NCBI GenBank assembly: GCA_019637585.1 | Contig: JAHBVL010000003.1 | Coordinates: 1-64,000 of the forward strand | Source: Thermomicrobiales bacterium | GTDB taxonomy: Bacteria; Chloroflexota; Chloroflexia; Thermomicrobiales; UBA6265 | DNA: 64,000 nt | Direction of reading: 5' to 3' | Part shown: piece by piece, positions 17,945-26,522 of the stretch | How the letters are laid out: each line of letters begins with the position of its first letter | Numbering within the stretch: the first letter of the stretch is position 1 | Program-made: the position numbers and the translations under genes | The notes under the pieces: model-generated | The model's database searches: none | What the model was told of the DNA's origin: nothing | Seen by the model: the letters and a program-made list of their open reading frames with translations, nothing else

Positions 17945-19075
17945 GTGTCGTCAGCGAAACTTTCGGCTTCGGCCCGGTCATTCGATCCTCAGCAGCTCGT
18001 CCGAGAGTCGCTGCGGCACACCCATGCCTACACGCCGGCCGTGATTCCTGATGCGCCACCGCCTCGGGTGATCAAGCTGGATATGAACGAGTCCCCCTAC
18101 GGTCCGTCGCCGAAAACACGGGCCGCGCTGGCCTCGTTCAGTGAAACGAACCGCTACCCCGATTTCGGGCAGACAGAGCTGCGGGACGCGCTCGGGCGCT
18201 ATGTCAGCAGAGATCCAGACACGATCATCTGCGGCGCCGGTCTGGACGATGTCCTCAACACGGTCATGCACGCGATCATCGCGCCAGGCGACGAGGTGAT
18301 CATTTCCGATCCCACCTTCGGCGTCTACCGCATGCTGATCTCGCTCTACGACGGTGTGGCGGTGAATGTGCCTCTAGGCGAGGACTTCGCCCTGCGGCCC
18401 CAGGCCGTGCTCGACGCCGTCACCGACCGAACCAAGCTGATCGTCATCTGCACGCCGAACAATCCGACCGGCAATGTGCTCGATGCCGCAGCCATCGAAC
18501 AGGTGGTCGAGGGCGCTCCCTGTCTTGTGGCGATCGACGAAGCCTATGCTGAGTTCTCCCGCACATCCCATCTCCACCTGATGGACGATCATCCCAACGT
18601 CGCGGTCTTCCGCACGATGAGCAAGTTCGCCGGATTGGCCGGCATGCGTGTGGGCTACGGGGTCTTCTCGCCTGAGATGGCCAGACTCCTCGGACCGGTG
18701 GTGCCCGCGTTCCACAACGTCGCCATGGCCTCCCGAGTCGCGGCGATCGCTTCCCTCGACGATCTCGACTATCTGAACGGCATCATCGAGCGGATCGTCG
18801 CCGACCGCGACATCCTGGCCGCGAATCTCGCCGAGATACCGGGTGTGCGGCCTCTTCCCTCCGCCACCAACTTCCTGTTGGTCGAATTGCCCACGGAGGA
18901 AGCGAAACCGGTGATCGACGAGCTTGCCCGCCGGGGCATCTTCGTCCGCAGTTTCCCCCACCCCGACTACGGTCTCCACACCTATCTCCGCGTCACCGTC
19001 GGGTCGACCGACGACAATGACGCGTTTGTCAACGAGCTGAACGACATTCTGACCGGCGCCGGGAGGACCGCATGA
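17945..19075 (+). CDS. hisC: Histidinol-phosphate aminotransferase
   Basis: A PLP-dependent class I/II aminotransferase (376 residues from the GTG at 17945, which has AGAGGT eight bases upstream). Motifs include the substrate-binding LDMNESPYGPSP near the N-terminus, GAGLDDVLNTVM, CTPNNPTGNV, the VAIDEAYAEF Asp/Tyr pair that holds the cofactor, and the PLP lysine in SKFAGLAGMRVGYG. It converts imidazole-acetol phosphate to histidinol phosphate with glutamate. It follows hisG after 82 bp and overlaps hisB by four bases (ATGA). Length is normal. Confidence 0.96.
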   Translation: MSSAKLSASARSFDPQQLVRESLRHTHAYTPAVIPDAPPPRVIKLDMNESPYGPSPKTRAALASFSETNRYPDFGQTELRDALGRYVSRDPDTIICGAGLDDVLNTVMHAIIAPGDEVIISDPTFGVYRMLISLYDGVAVNVPLGEDFALRPQAVLDAVTDRTKLIVICTPNNPTGNVLDAAAIEQVVEGAPCLVAIDEAYAEFSRTSHLHLMDDHPNVAVFRTMSKFAGLAGMRVGYGVFSPEMARLLGPVVPAFHNVAMASRVAAIASLDDLDYLNGIIERIVADRDILAANLAEIPGVRPLPSATNFLLVELPTEEAKPVIDELARRGIFVRSFPHPDYGLHTYLRVTVGSTDDNDAFVNELNDILTGAGRTA

Positions 19076-19683
19076 CCAGCACATTCCACCGCATCCGGCA
19101 GGCCCGCATCGAACGGGAAACGAGCGAGACAACGATCAAGCTGGTGCTCGATCTGGACGGCACCGGCCAATCGAACGCCAACACCGGCGTGCTCTTTCTC
19201 GATCACATGATTTCAGCGATGTCGAAACATGGCGGATTCGATATCGACGTCACCGCCAGGGGAGACGCCGAGATGGATTCTCACCACACGGTCGAGGATG
19301 TCGGCATCGTGCTCGGACAGGCGCTGAAACAGGCGCTCGGCGACCGGGCCGGTATCGCTCGCTACGGTCACGCCTATGCGCCGCTCGACGAAGCGCTGGC
19401 GCGGGTGGTGATCGATTGCTCCGGCCGGCCCTACCTGGAATTCGTCGCCGCTATGCCCGAACCGGCGATCGGCGTGACATTCGCCTCCAGTCTGGTCGAG
19501 GAATTCTGGCGTGCGCTGGCGGTCAACGCCGGCCTCACCGTGCACATCGACCTGATTCGCTCGCGCAACGCTCACCACGCCGCCGAAGCCATCTTCAAAG
19601 CGGGGGCGCTGGCGCTCAGCGACGCCACTCGCCTGACCAGACGGCCGGACTACATTCCATCGACCAAAGGGGTACTGGCATGA
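19072..19683 (+). CDS. hisB: Imidazoleglycerol-phosphate dehydratase
   Basis: A 203-residue monofunctional IGPD, with no HAD phosphatase domain fused. Metal-site motifs are present twice as the fold requires: DHMISAMSKHGGFDI and DSHHTVEDVGIVLGQAL in the first half, and RSRNAHHAAEAIFKA (as SRNAHHAAEAIFK) in the second. It dehydrates imidazole-glycerol phosphate to imidazole-acetol phosphate, using Mn. The start overlaps the hisC stop (ATGA) and the stop overlaps the hisH start (ATGA), so translation is coupled on both sides. Histidinol-phosphatase must come from another gene outside the window. Confidence 0.97.
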   Translation: MTSTFHRIRQARIERETSETTIKLVLDLDGTGQSNANTGVLFLDHMISAMSKHGGFDIDVTARGDAEMDSHHTVEDVGIVLGQALKQALGDRAGIARYGHAYAPLDEALARVVIDCSGRPYLEFVAAMPEPAIGVTFASSLVEEFWRALAVNAGLTVHIDLIRSRNAHHAAEAIFKAGALALSDATRLTRRPDYIPSTKGVLA

Positions 19684-20303
19684 TCGCCATCATCGACTAC
19701 GGCTCGGGCAATCTGCGCTCTATTCAGCGCGGACTGGAGTCGCACGGAGTCGAAACGACGATCACCCCCGACCCGGTGGCGATGATCGCGGCCGATGCGG
19801 TTGTGCTGCCCGGTGTGGGAAACGCCAGTCACGCCATGGACCGGCTCCGCGCGTCGGGCATTGCCGGCGCCATCTATGAGGTCACCGAAGCGGGAAAACC
19901 ATTCCTGGGCATCTGTGTGGGGATGCAGGTTCTCTTCGAAGCCCAGGAAGAGGGGAATGCCATGGGGCTCGGGCTGCTCAGGGGCGAGGTGGTCAAACTG
20001 ACCGAAGCCGAGAAGGTACCCCACATTGGCTGGAACATCTCCCGGCCACTGCGCCAGCCGCTCCTCAGCGCATCGCCGGCCGATCCCTATTTCTACTTCG
20101 TTCATTCCTACGTGGCGCGGCCAGCCGACCCGCAAGACGTTATCGCTGAAGCGACCTACGGGCAGACATTTCCCAGCGCCGTCATGCGGGACAACATCTG
20201 GGGAACCCAGTTCCACCCGGAACGAAGCGGCGACAACGGACTCGCTTTCCTCGGTCAGTGGGTCGAGGTGGTGCGTGCATGGCAACGGCGGAAGGCGGCC
20301 TGA
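19680..20303 (+). CDS. hisH: Imidazole glycerol phosphate synthase, glutamine amidotransferase subunit
   Basis: The ATG at 19680 overlaps the hisB stop and gives 207 residues. It is a class I glutaminase: nucleophile Cys in FLGICVGMQVLFEAQEEG, oxyanion strand PGVGNASHAM, and His/Glu of the triad in WGTQFHPERSGDNG. HisH produces ammonia from glutamine, which is tunnelled to HisF in the heterodimer. It is located two genes before hisF, in the common order hisB-H-A-F. The next gene starts at the very next base after its TGA. Confidence 0.97.
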   Translation: MIAIIDYGSGNLRSIQRGLESHGVETTITPDPVAMIAADAVVLPGVGNASHAMDRLRASGIAGAIYEVTEAGKPFLGICVGMQVLFEAQEEGNAMGLGLLRGEVVKLTEAEKVPHIGWNISRPLRQPLLSASPADPYFYFVHSYVARPADPQDVIAEATYGQTFPSAVMRDNIWGTQFHPERSGDNGLAFLGQWVEVVRAWQRRKAA

Positions 20304-21032
20304 GTGATCCTTTTTCCGGCAATCGACATCCGGGGTGGCCGGTGCGTCCGCCTGATCGAGGGAGACTTCGACCGGGAAACGGTCTTCGGAGACGACCCTG
20401 CGGCCATGGCTGCTCAGTGGGAGTCGCAGGGAGCATCCTGGATTCACATCGTCGATCTCGATGGCGCGCGCGACGGGATGCCGCGCAACGCCGGAGCGGT
20501 GCGGGAAATCCGTGACCGGGTCGGCGTCTCCATCCAGGTTGGCGGCGGCATCCGGTCGGAAAGCGACGTGCAACGCTATCTGGAAGCAGGAGTCGACCGC
20601 GTCGTGCTCGGCACGATCGCCATCTACGATCCCGACCTGATCGAGCGGATCGCCGGTCAATGGGGCGACCGGATCGCGGTGGGGCTCGACGCCCGCAATG
20701 GCAAACTCGCTGGTTCAGGGTGGATCGACCAAACCGAGTCGTCCGCGCTCAACACCGCGCTCGATCTCCGCGCTCGCGGCGTCGAAACGTTCATCTACAC
20801 CGATATCACCCGGGACGGCACCCTGATCGGACCCAATCTGGCGGAAATCACCCATATGGTGCAGGCGCTGCACCGGGGTGTGATCGCCTCCGGAGGCGTG
20901 TCGCAACAATCTGACCTGGTCGGCATCCGGGAAACAGGCGCCGAAGGGGTCATCGTCGGCAGAGCCCTGTACGATGGCCGTGTGACCATGGCCGAGGCTC
21001 TGGAAGCCGCCAAACGCGAGAAAGCTGTATGA
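20304..21032 (+). CDS. hisA: ProFAR isomerase (phosphoribosylformimino-AICAR-P isomerase)
   Basis: A 242-residue (beta/alpha)8 barrel starting at GTG 20304, directly after the hisH stop. The two half-barrel phosphate sites are seen as [18 protein letters not shown] and [11 protein letters not shown]. Catalytic Asp residues lie in [16 protein letters not shown] (N-terminal) and [10 protein letters not shown] (middle). It opens the ribose ring of ProFAR to give PRFAR. Its last four bases overlap hisF (ATGA), again implying coupled translation. Close relative of HisF, but the FPAIDIRGG opening is specific to HisA. Confidence 0.96.
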   Translation: MILFPAIDIRGGRCVRLIEGDFDRETVFGDDPAAMAAQWESQGASWIHIVDLDGARDGMPRNAGAVREIRDRVGVSIQVGGGIRSESDVQRYLEAGVDRVVLGTIAIYDPDLIERIAGQWGDRIAVGLDARNGKLAGSGWIDQTESSALNTALDLRARGVETFIYTDITRDGTLIGPNLAEITHMVQALHRGVIASGGVSQQSDLVGIRETGAEGVIVGRALYDGRVTMAEALEAAKREKAV

Positions 21033-21808
21033 CCGTCGCCACCTCTGTCCTCACCCGCCGCATCATTCCCTGTCTCGATGTGACCGATGGTCGCGTCGTC
21101 AAGGGAATCGAATTCATCAACCTTCGCGATGCCGGCGATCCCGTCGAGCTGGCCGCCTTCTACAACAGCGAAGGCGCCGATGAGCTTGTTTTTCTCGATA
21201 TCACCGCCAGCTCCGACAGCCGCAGAACGATGGTCGATGTCGTGCAGCGAACCGCCGATCAGGTTTTCATTCCCCTCACGGTCGGCGGGGGTGTGCGCTC
21301 GACCAGCGACATCCAGGAGCTCCTCCGCGCCGGCGCGGACAAGGTCTCGCTCAACACCGCGGTGATCGCCGATCCCGACCTGATCTCAAGAGGAGCCGAC
21401 ATCTTCGGCACCCAGTGCATCGTCGTCGCCATCGACGCCCGCCGGGACAACGACGCCGGTATCTGGCGCGTTTTCACGCACGGCGGACGGCGGCCGACCG
21501 ATCTGGATGCCGTCGAGTGGGCGACTCGGGTGGCCGAGCTGGGCGCCGGTGAACTGCTGGTCACCAGCATGGACCGGGACGGCACCAAAGACGGCTACGA
21601 TCTGGCGCTTCTCGAAGCGATCGCCGCCGCCACATCGATTCCCGTCATCGCATCTGGAGGCGCCGGCACCCTCGCTCACATGGCCGAAGCGCTCGCTCCC
21701 GGTCGCGCCGACGCGGCTCTCGCCGCGTCGATTTTCCATTTCGGCGAGTTCCGCATTCGCGACGCCAAAGCCTACCTGGCCAGCCAGGGCATTCCCATGC
21801 GTCCCTGA
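21029..21808 (+). CDS. hisF: Imidazole glycerol phosphate synthase, cyclase subunit
   Basis: A 259-residue (beta/alpha)8 barrel. The HisF-specific opening [19 protein letters not shown] carries the first catalytic Asp; the second lies in [16 protein letters not shown]. Phosphate sites are [20 protein letters not shown] and [15 protein letters not shown]. With HisH it converts PRFAR and ammonia to IGP and AICAR. The AICAR by-product can be recycled by the PurH encoded at 2.9 kb. It overlaps hisA by four bases, and the hisIE ATG follows one base after its stop. Confidence 0.97.
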   Translation: MTVATSVLTRRIIPCLDVTDGRVVKGIEFINLRDAGDPVELAAFYNSEGADELVFLDITASSDSRRTMVDVVQRTADQVFIPLTVGGGVRSTSDIQELLRAGADKVSLNTAVIADPDLISRGADIFGTQCIVVAIDARRDNDAGIWRVFTHGGRRPTDLDAVEWATRVAELGAGELLVTSMDRDGTKDGYDLALLEAIAAATSIPVIASGGAGTLAHMAEALAPGRADAALAASIFHFGEFRIRDAKAYLASQGIPMRP

Positions 21809-21809
21809 G

Positions 21810-22709
21810 ATGACACATCCGTTGGCAATCGACTTCGAGAAGCATCCGCTCGTGCCGGCAGTGATCGTCGATCATCGCTCCGGTGAGGTGCTGATGATCG
21901 CCTTCATGAACGAGGAGGCGTATCGGAAGACGAGAGAAACCGGACGCACCCACTTCTGGAGCCGGAGCCGCAACAAACTCTGGCGCAAGGGAGAAACGTC
22001 CGGTCACGAGCAGATCGTCCAGAAGATGTCGATCAACTGCGAGGACAACGCGCTGCTGATCGCGGTCGAACAACTCGGCGCCGTCTGCCATACCGGCCAT
22101 CCTACCTGCTTCTACCGGGATATCGAGGCGGACGAGTCGCTGACCGTCACCACCGATCGCCTCTTCGATCCGGATGTGGTCTATGGCGGCGCTCCCGACC
22201 CCACCCGACTCTGGTTCGGCGCATTCGCGTTTCTCAAAGCGCAGCCACTCGAGGAGGTATCGTCGTCGAGCAGACTGCTCAAGGTCGGCGGCGCCGGTCT
22301 CGGGCGACGGGTTGCCGATGAGCTTGGTGAGCTGGCTGGCGTGCTGGACGGCACCCACCGGCACAAGGGACTCCCCGACGACCTCTTTACCGAAGGGTCC
22401 CAGGCGCTCTACTGGCTGGCGATGGTCGCGGTGTCACATGACATCACCTGGGACGATCTTCGCCCCGACCGCGCCCTGGCGACCTATGAATCGGGTGTGT
22501 CGCCCGCTACCGCATCGCAGATCATTCGCGCCGCGTCATCGACATGGCGTGACCTGTCCACCCCGAACATGGCCCTGATACACGAAACGATGGGTCTCGT
22601 CGCCCAGGCGGCTGCGTCGACAGGCATAGCGCCGACCGATCTCATCGACCATGACCTCACCGAAATGCGAACCCGCTCCTACCTGGAGCCCTATTTCCTG
22701 AGCCGCTAA
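21810..22709 (+). CDS. hisI: PRA-CH / atypical PRA-PH-like fusion (HisIE-like)
   Basis: ATG at 21810, one base after the hisF stop; 299 residues. Residues about 1-120 are a normal phosphoribosyl-AMP cyclohydrolase: WSRSRNKLWRKGETSG, the metal-site Asp block NCEDNALLIAVEQLG and VCHTGHPTCFY. The remaining ~180 residues should be HisE (phosphoribosyl-ATP pyrophosphatase) but are about twice the usual length. They only loosely resemble the MazG-like fold: RVADELGELAGVLDG, then EGSQALYWLAMVAV. The canonical EExxE...ExxD metal set is incomplete as I read it. Pathway position argues for PRA-PH activity, sequence argues for a divergent or replaced domain. Last gene of the operon; hisD is not in the window. 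Confidence 0.88.
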   Translation: MTHPLAIDFEKHPLVPAVIVDHRSGEVLMIAFMNEEAYRKTRETGRTHFWSRSRNKLWRKGETSGHEQIVQKMSINCEDNALLIAVEQLGAVCHTGHPTCFYRDIEADESLTVTTDRLFDPDVVYGGAPDPTRLWFGAFAFLKAQPLEEVSSSSRLLKVGGAGLGRRVADELGELAGVLDGTHRHKGLPDDLFTEGSQALYWLAMVAVSHDITWDDLRPDRALATYESGVSPATASQIIRAASSTWRDLSTPNMALIHETMGLVAQAAASTGIAPTDLIDHDLTEMRTRSYLEPYFLSR

Positions 22710-22729
22710 CCATCTCGTCCCGACCATCG

Positions 22730-22827
22730 TAGGGGCGCACGGCGTGCGCCCTTTTCAGGCAAACGACCGTCGTCGACAGAAAATGACCGCCGCCCGGCGA
22801 TGAGGGCGCACGCCGTGCGCCCCTACG
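22730..22827. mobile_element. 98-bp MITE/REP-like element with perfect terminal inverted repeats
   Basis: The 23-bp left end (22730-22752, beginning GTAGGGGCGCACGG) and right end (22805-22827, ending CGTGCGCCCCTAC) are exact reverse complements, and each is itself palindromic. About 52 bp of unique DNA lies between them. No coding capacity. It lies after hisIE and could also serve as a strong bidirectional hairpin. Confidence 0.75.
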
Positions 22828-22865
22828 CGGTCGCTGCAGCAGCATCGTCCCCAATTCCCGTTGCC

Positions 22866-22942
22866 TTTGCCCTTCGCCCTTTGCCCTTTGCCCTTTGCCC
22901 TATGCCCTTTGCCCTTTGCCCTTTGCCCTTTGCCCTTTGCCC
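22866..22942. repeat. Heptad tandem repeat (TTTGCCC)11
   Basis: Eleven consecutive 7-mers TTTGCCC with only two variant units (TTCGCCC, TATGCCC). The array ends two bases beyond the stop of the wzz-like minus-strand gene. The complementary family (GGCAAAR/GGGCAAT units) recurs at 53814-53897. Confidence 0.97.
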
Positions 22943-22944
22943 CG

Positions 22945-23574
22945 TCAACCGTAGCCCTTCGGACCGAGGATCGTGGCGATGACGGTTCCCAACACGAACC
23001 CCGCCACCCCGGTCAGGAGCATCTGGACCAGCAGGTTGTTGTTCGACTGGGTCGGGGTTCCGGCAGGATTGATGATGCGCACCGTCGCCGGATCGCCATC
23101 CTCCGCAACAAGATACTCATTGATCAGCGAGGCCAGCTGCGCCTCGACGCCGGCCGCGATCTCGGAGACGGTTTCGGCATCGCCATCCGAGATGGAAACG
23201 GTCACGATCCGGCTGTATCGCGATCCATCGAGCGCCGACTGGACCTCATCAACGGTAAGGTCGCTGTCGGGGATTGCCTGCAACACCCCGTCAGCGAACA
23301 CCCGGGATCGCACCAGCGTGGGGAGATCGTCGAGCATCATCAGTTCAGGTCGTTCCGAATTGCCGGGAATCTCGGTGTCACCAGGCAGCAACACCGTCGC
23401 CTGTACACGCGTCTCGTAGGGCTCGAATCTCCCAGTGGCGAAGAGCAGGGCCATCGCCAGCAATGGCGTCAGCACCAGCAGCCACCAGCGGTCCCGCATC
23501 GACCGAAACGCCCGGTCTCCGTTGATCAACGCCGAAAGCGAGTCCTCAGCGTGTGCCTGCGGTCCTGCCGTCAT
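22945..23574 (-). CDS. Wzz-like polysaccharide chain-length/co-polymerase protein
   Basis: ATG at 23574, one base after the stop of the glycosylphosphotransferase gene, with GGAGGG upstream; 209 residues. It has the two-helix Wzz topology: an N-terminal membrane segment WWLLVLTPLLAMALLFA (about residues 27-43) and a C-terminal one LLVQMLLTGVAGFVLGTV. A periplasmic/extracellular alpha-beta region lies between them. It lacks the cytoplasmic Tyr-kinase (CpsD/Wzc C-terminal) domain. It probably sets the length of an exopolysaccharide whose first sugar is added by the upstream gene product. No other polymer genes are nearby. The family call rests on topology and context. Confidence 0.75.
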   Translation of the reverse strand: MTAGPQAHAEDSLSALINGDRAFRSMRDRWWLLVLTPLLAMALLFATGRFEPYETRVQATVLLPGDTEIPGNSERPELMMLDDLPTLVRSRVFADGVLQAIPDSDLTVDEVQSALDGSRYSRIVTVSISDGDAETVSEIAAGVEAQLASLINEYLVAEDGDPATVRIINPAGTPTQSNNNLLVQMLLTGVAGFVLGTVIATILGPKGYG

Positions 23575-23575
23575 C

Positions 23576-24964
23576 TCAAGCCCTCCATAGCCGTGGCAGA
23601 CTCCGGAGCAGAATCTTGATATCCAGCCAGAGCGACCAGTGTTCGGCGTAGAAGAGATCGAGCCGGGCCATTTCATCGAACGTCAGATCGTGTCGCCCCT
23701 GCACGGCCCACAATCCGGTGATGCCCGGAGTCGACTTGAGGCGAACGAGATGCCAGGCGTCATACTGCGCGACCTCTTCACGACTCTGGGCGAGCGGACC
23801 GACCAGACTCATCTCACCCTTCAGCACATTGAGCAGCTGCGGCAAGCGGGATACCGACGAACCGCCCCCATCACCCGAACGGGACGAGAACCGCAGCTGC
23901 CGAAAGAGCATGCCGTTGCGGCCGACCTTTTCGGCGCCAGCGAGAAACGCCTTCGAGCGATCGCGCCGCAGCCACGCGACACCCATCGGAATCGACGCGG
24001 CCACCAACATCGGAACGACCAGTGCGAGATCGAACAGTCGCTTGATCGTTGCGTTGGTGCCGGTGATCGCCGCCTGCCGAATGCCGAGGAGCGGCACACC
24101 GGCCAGCTCGGACAGCTCCGCCCGTTCGAATGACAACTGGAGCAGATCGGGCACGACGTGAAAACGGACCCCGGCGACATGACACAGCTCGCTGATGGCC
24201 GCCACAGCCGTCTGATTGGTCTGATCCAGGGCGATGATCACCTGATCGATGCGGTGCCGGTTCAGGAGCGCGGGAATGTCCGACACGCCGCCCAGACGTT
24301 GCGGCGAAACCAGGCCATGCCGGCTGCCAAACTGCATCATCCGCTGTTGATCTGGTTCATCCACATAGCCGGCAATACGCAAACCGGCATCCGGCGCCGC
24401 CAGCACCGCCTGAGCGATCCGCCGTCCAGGATCTCCGGAACCGACGATCAACAACCGTTCCACGCCGATTGAGCGCGCCCAGAGAGCCTGCCGGATTCCC
24501 CTCCTGGCCAGGCGAAACGCCATTAGGAAGACGACTGCCAGCGCCCAGGCGTAGACGAAGACGAGACGGGATGGGGAGAACTGCGACAGATAGTTCGTCA
24601 GTACCAGGGCGCCCATGGCCACCGTGACCGATCCGCCGATCAGCATCCCCTCATCGAGCAGAGAAGTCCAGACCGGCAACCGGTAGGCGCCCCGCAGGAG
24701 CAAGATGCCCAGACTGAGCAGCACAAAGAGGGCCGCTCGCTGGTAGTAGGCGGAAAACGACTGCTGGTCCCAGGGGAAGACATCTCCGCCCAGTTCGTAG
24801 CCGTACCGCAGCTCGTAGGCGAGCCAGAAGGCGAACCAGAGGAGGAGCGCATCGATTGCCGCTATGGCGGCGGCGATCGCCAGGCGATGTTGCCGCTCGA
24901 ACCGCGGAATCACCCGCTCGGCGAGCTGCATCCCCTTCGATGCCTGGACGTGTGAGTACTGCAT
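23576..24964 (-). CDS. Polyprenyl-phosphate glycosylphosphotransferase (exopolysaccharide initiation)
   Basis: A 462-residue membrane protein with four or five N-terminal transmembrane helices (for example LAIAAAIAAIDALLLWFAFW and AALFVLLSLGILLLRGAY). A Rossmann-like CoA-binding-type central domain follows (ERLLIVGSGDPGRRIAQAVL). The C-terminal bacterial sugar transferase domain starts around IKRLFDLALVVPML and has the LPQLLNVLKGEMSLVGPLAQ and KSTPGITGLWAVQGR catalytic blocks. It transfers a sugar-1-phosphate to undecaprenyl phosphate. In the transferase part, the usual PxP-type re-entrant helix is followed by a shortened loop. It is the first gene of a two-gene operon with the Wzz-like protein. 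Confidence 0.92.
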   Translation of the reverse strand: MQYSHVQASKGMQLAERVIPRFERQHRLAIAAAIAAIDALLLWFAFWLAYELRYGYELGGDVFPWDQQSFSAYYQRAALFVLLSLGILLLRGAYRLPVWTSLLDEGMLIGGSVTVAMGALVLTNYLSQFSPSRLVFVYAWALAVVFLMAFRLARRGIRQALWARSIGVERLLIVGSGDPGRRIAQAVLAAPDAGLRIAGYVDEPDQQRMMQFGSRHGLVSPQRLGGVSDIPALLNRHRIDQVIIALDQTNQTAVAAISELCHVAGVRFHVVPDLLQLSFERAELSELAGVPLLGIRQAAITGTNATIKRLFDLALVVPMLVAASIPMGVAWLRRDRSKAFLAGAEKVGRNGMLFRQLRFSSRSGDGGGSSVSRLPQLLNVLKGEMSLVGPLAQSREEVAQYDAWHLVRLKSTPGITGLWAVQGRHDLTFDEMARLDLFYAEHWSLWLDIKILLRSLPRLWRA

Positions 24965-25106
24965 GGCGCCTTTTTCGGCGGAGCGGGCGTCGCGACACCA
25001 CTGTCGGAGCAGACGCAGATCCCTGCCGAAAAACGATCATAGCATGGGGAATTTCTGTCGATCGCTCTCGCACTGGAAGGCGGGCCGTCTATAATCCTGC
25101 CGCGTC

Positions 25107-26522
25107 GTGCCCGCATTCGACGCGACCCCCGGCGCCAACGCAGTCAATGAAAGGTCTCCTTTGGCCGGCGCGGAACTCCGTCCCATACCCAAAAGCCTGA
25201 CGATCCTCAGCAACCGTACCTGCCTCACCCTCTCCGGCATGCTCGGGGGCTTTGGCGAAGGATTCATGCTGCCGCTGGTCATCGTCAGCGCGTATGTCCT
25301 GCACATGACGTCGAACCTGCTGGTCATCGGCGCGGTTCCAGCTCTGGCGTTTGGCGTTCGCCCGATCGGCACACTCATCGCATCATGGCTCCTCGGCACG
25401 TCGAAACGACGCAAACCCTGGGTCTTCAGCGCGCACCTGATCCGGGCCGGCGCTGCCGGTCTCATTGCCTGGATCGCCTGGCAGGAGGGGGTCGACTCCA
25501 GCGACAGGCTGAGAACCTTTCTCATCACCTACGGCGTTTTTGCGTTTTTCTCCGGCTTCGCCTCCTTCTCCGCGAACAGTCTTGCCCGCATGGCGCTCGC
25601 CCAGGAAAACCGGAATCGCATCTTCGATCTGCGGACCATTCTTGCCGCCGCCGCCGGTGTCGTCGCGGGCGCAACGATCCACGAGCTCTTCAATGACGGC
25701 GGCCAATCGCTCAGCCGGTCGTTCTCGCTCCTCTTTATCGCCGCCGCCGTTTCGTTCGCCGCGTCAGCGTTTTTCGTCCTGCTCGTCCGCGAGGCGAGTG
25801 GACAGCTGCCGCGCAACGCGCCCTCGCCCGGCGGAACGACCGCTCACGGCCGGAGCATGCAGACATTTCGCCGCTTCGTACTGGTGCGCATGCTGGTCGC
25901 CGCCGCGGCCACTGCCGACGTCTTTCTGATCGTCTTCGCCGTGCTGGAGCTCGGCATGCAAGCCGATTTTCTCGGCTATTGCGCGATCGCGTTCTCCGCT
26001 GGTCTTCTGGGAGGACTCCTTCTCTGGCGCCTGCTCCGCGAATCCATTCTCGCCCGGTCGGTGCTTCAGGTCGGCACGGTGCTTCGCATCGCGCCACCAC
26101 TCATCGCCGTCATGATTCCCTACCTGCAGGAGTCCGCCTACTATCAGGAACACACCTCCACCAATGCGGTACCCCACTGGTTGATCGTGGCCGCGTTCGC
26201 CACGCTGGGATGCTCCGCGGCATCGATCGGCATCGGCGGGTACGCCTTCGTCACGTCGATATCGACCTCGATGACGCCGTGGTTCGCCAGCGTGACCACC
26301 GCCATCCTGGCGCCGGTCAGCCTTCTCGGCATTGGCGCCGGCTGGGTGGCCAGAAATTGGGGATTCGACATCCTGTTCGCGGTCGCTCTGGCGCTCTCGC
26401 TGGTGGCGTTGCTGGCGTGCGGGCTCTTGCCCGTCACGGCGATCCGTCAACCCCAGACCGGAGCCGGCGTCGCAACTCCGGCGCCGGGGCACCTGAATAC
26501 GTCGCGATTCCTGATCCGCTAG
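25107..26522 (+). CDS. MFS-type transporter, substrate unknown
   Basis: A 471-residue polytopic membrane protein starting at GTG 25107, with about 12 hydrophobic segments (FGEGFMLPLVIVSAYVL, LLVIGAVPALAFGVRPIGTL, FLITYGVFAFFSGFASFS, and others). The cytoplasmic loop SWLLGTSKRRKPWVF between helices 2 and 3 matches the MFS signature position. A long, non-conserved loop splits the two six-helix halves. No substrate can be read from the sequence. It is divergent from the polysaccharide operon, and its stop overlaps the stop of the convergent LLM oxidoreductase gene by four bases. Confidence 0.75.
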   Translation: MPAFDATPGANAVNERSPLAGAELRPIPKSLTILSNRTCLTLSGMLGGFGEGFMLPLVIVSAYVLHMTSNLLVIGAVPALAFGVRPIGTLIASWLLGTSKRRKPWVFSAHLIRAGAAGLIAWIAWQEGVDSSDRLRTFLITYGVFAFFSGFASFSANSLARMALAQENRNRIFDLRTILAAAAGVVAGATIHELFNDGGQSLSRSFSLLFIAAAVSFAASAFFVLLVREASGQLPRNAPSPGGTTAHGRSMQTFRRFVLVRMLVAAAATADVFLIVFAVLELGMQADFLGYCAIAFSAGLLGGLLLWRLLRESILARSVLQVGTVLRIAPPLIAVMIPYLQESAYYQEHTSTNAVPHWLIVAAFATLGCSAASIGIGGYAFVTSISTSMTPWFASVTTAILAPVSLLGIGAGWVARNWGFDILFAVALALSLVALLACGLLPVTAIRQPQTGAGVATPAPGHLNTSRFLIR

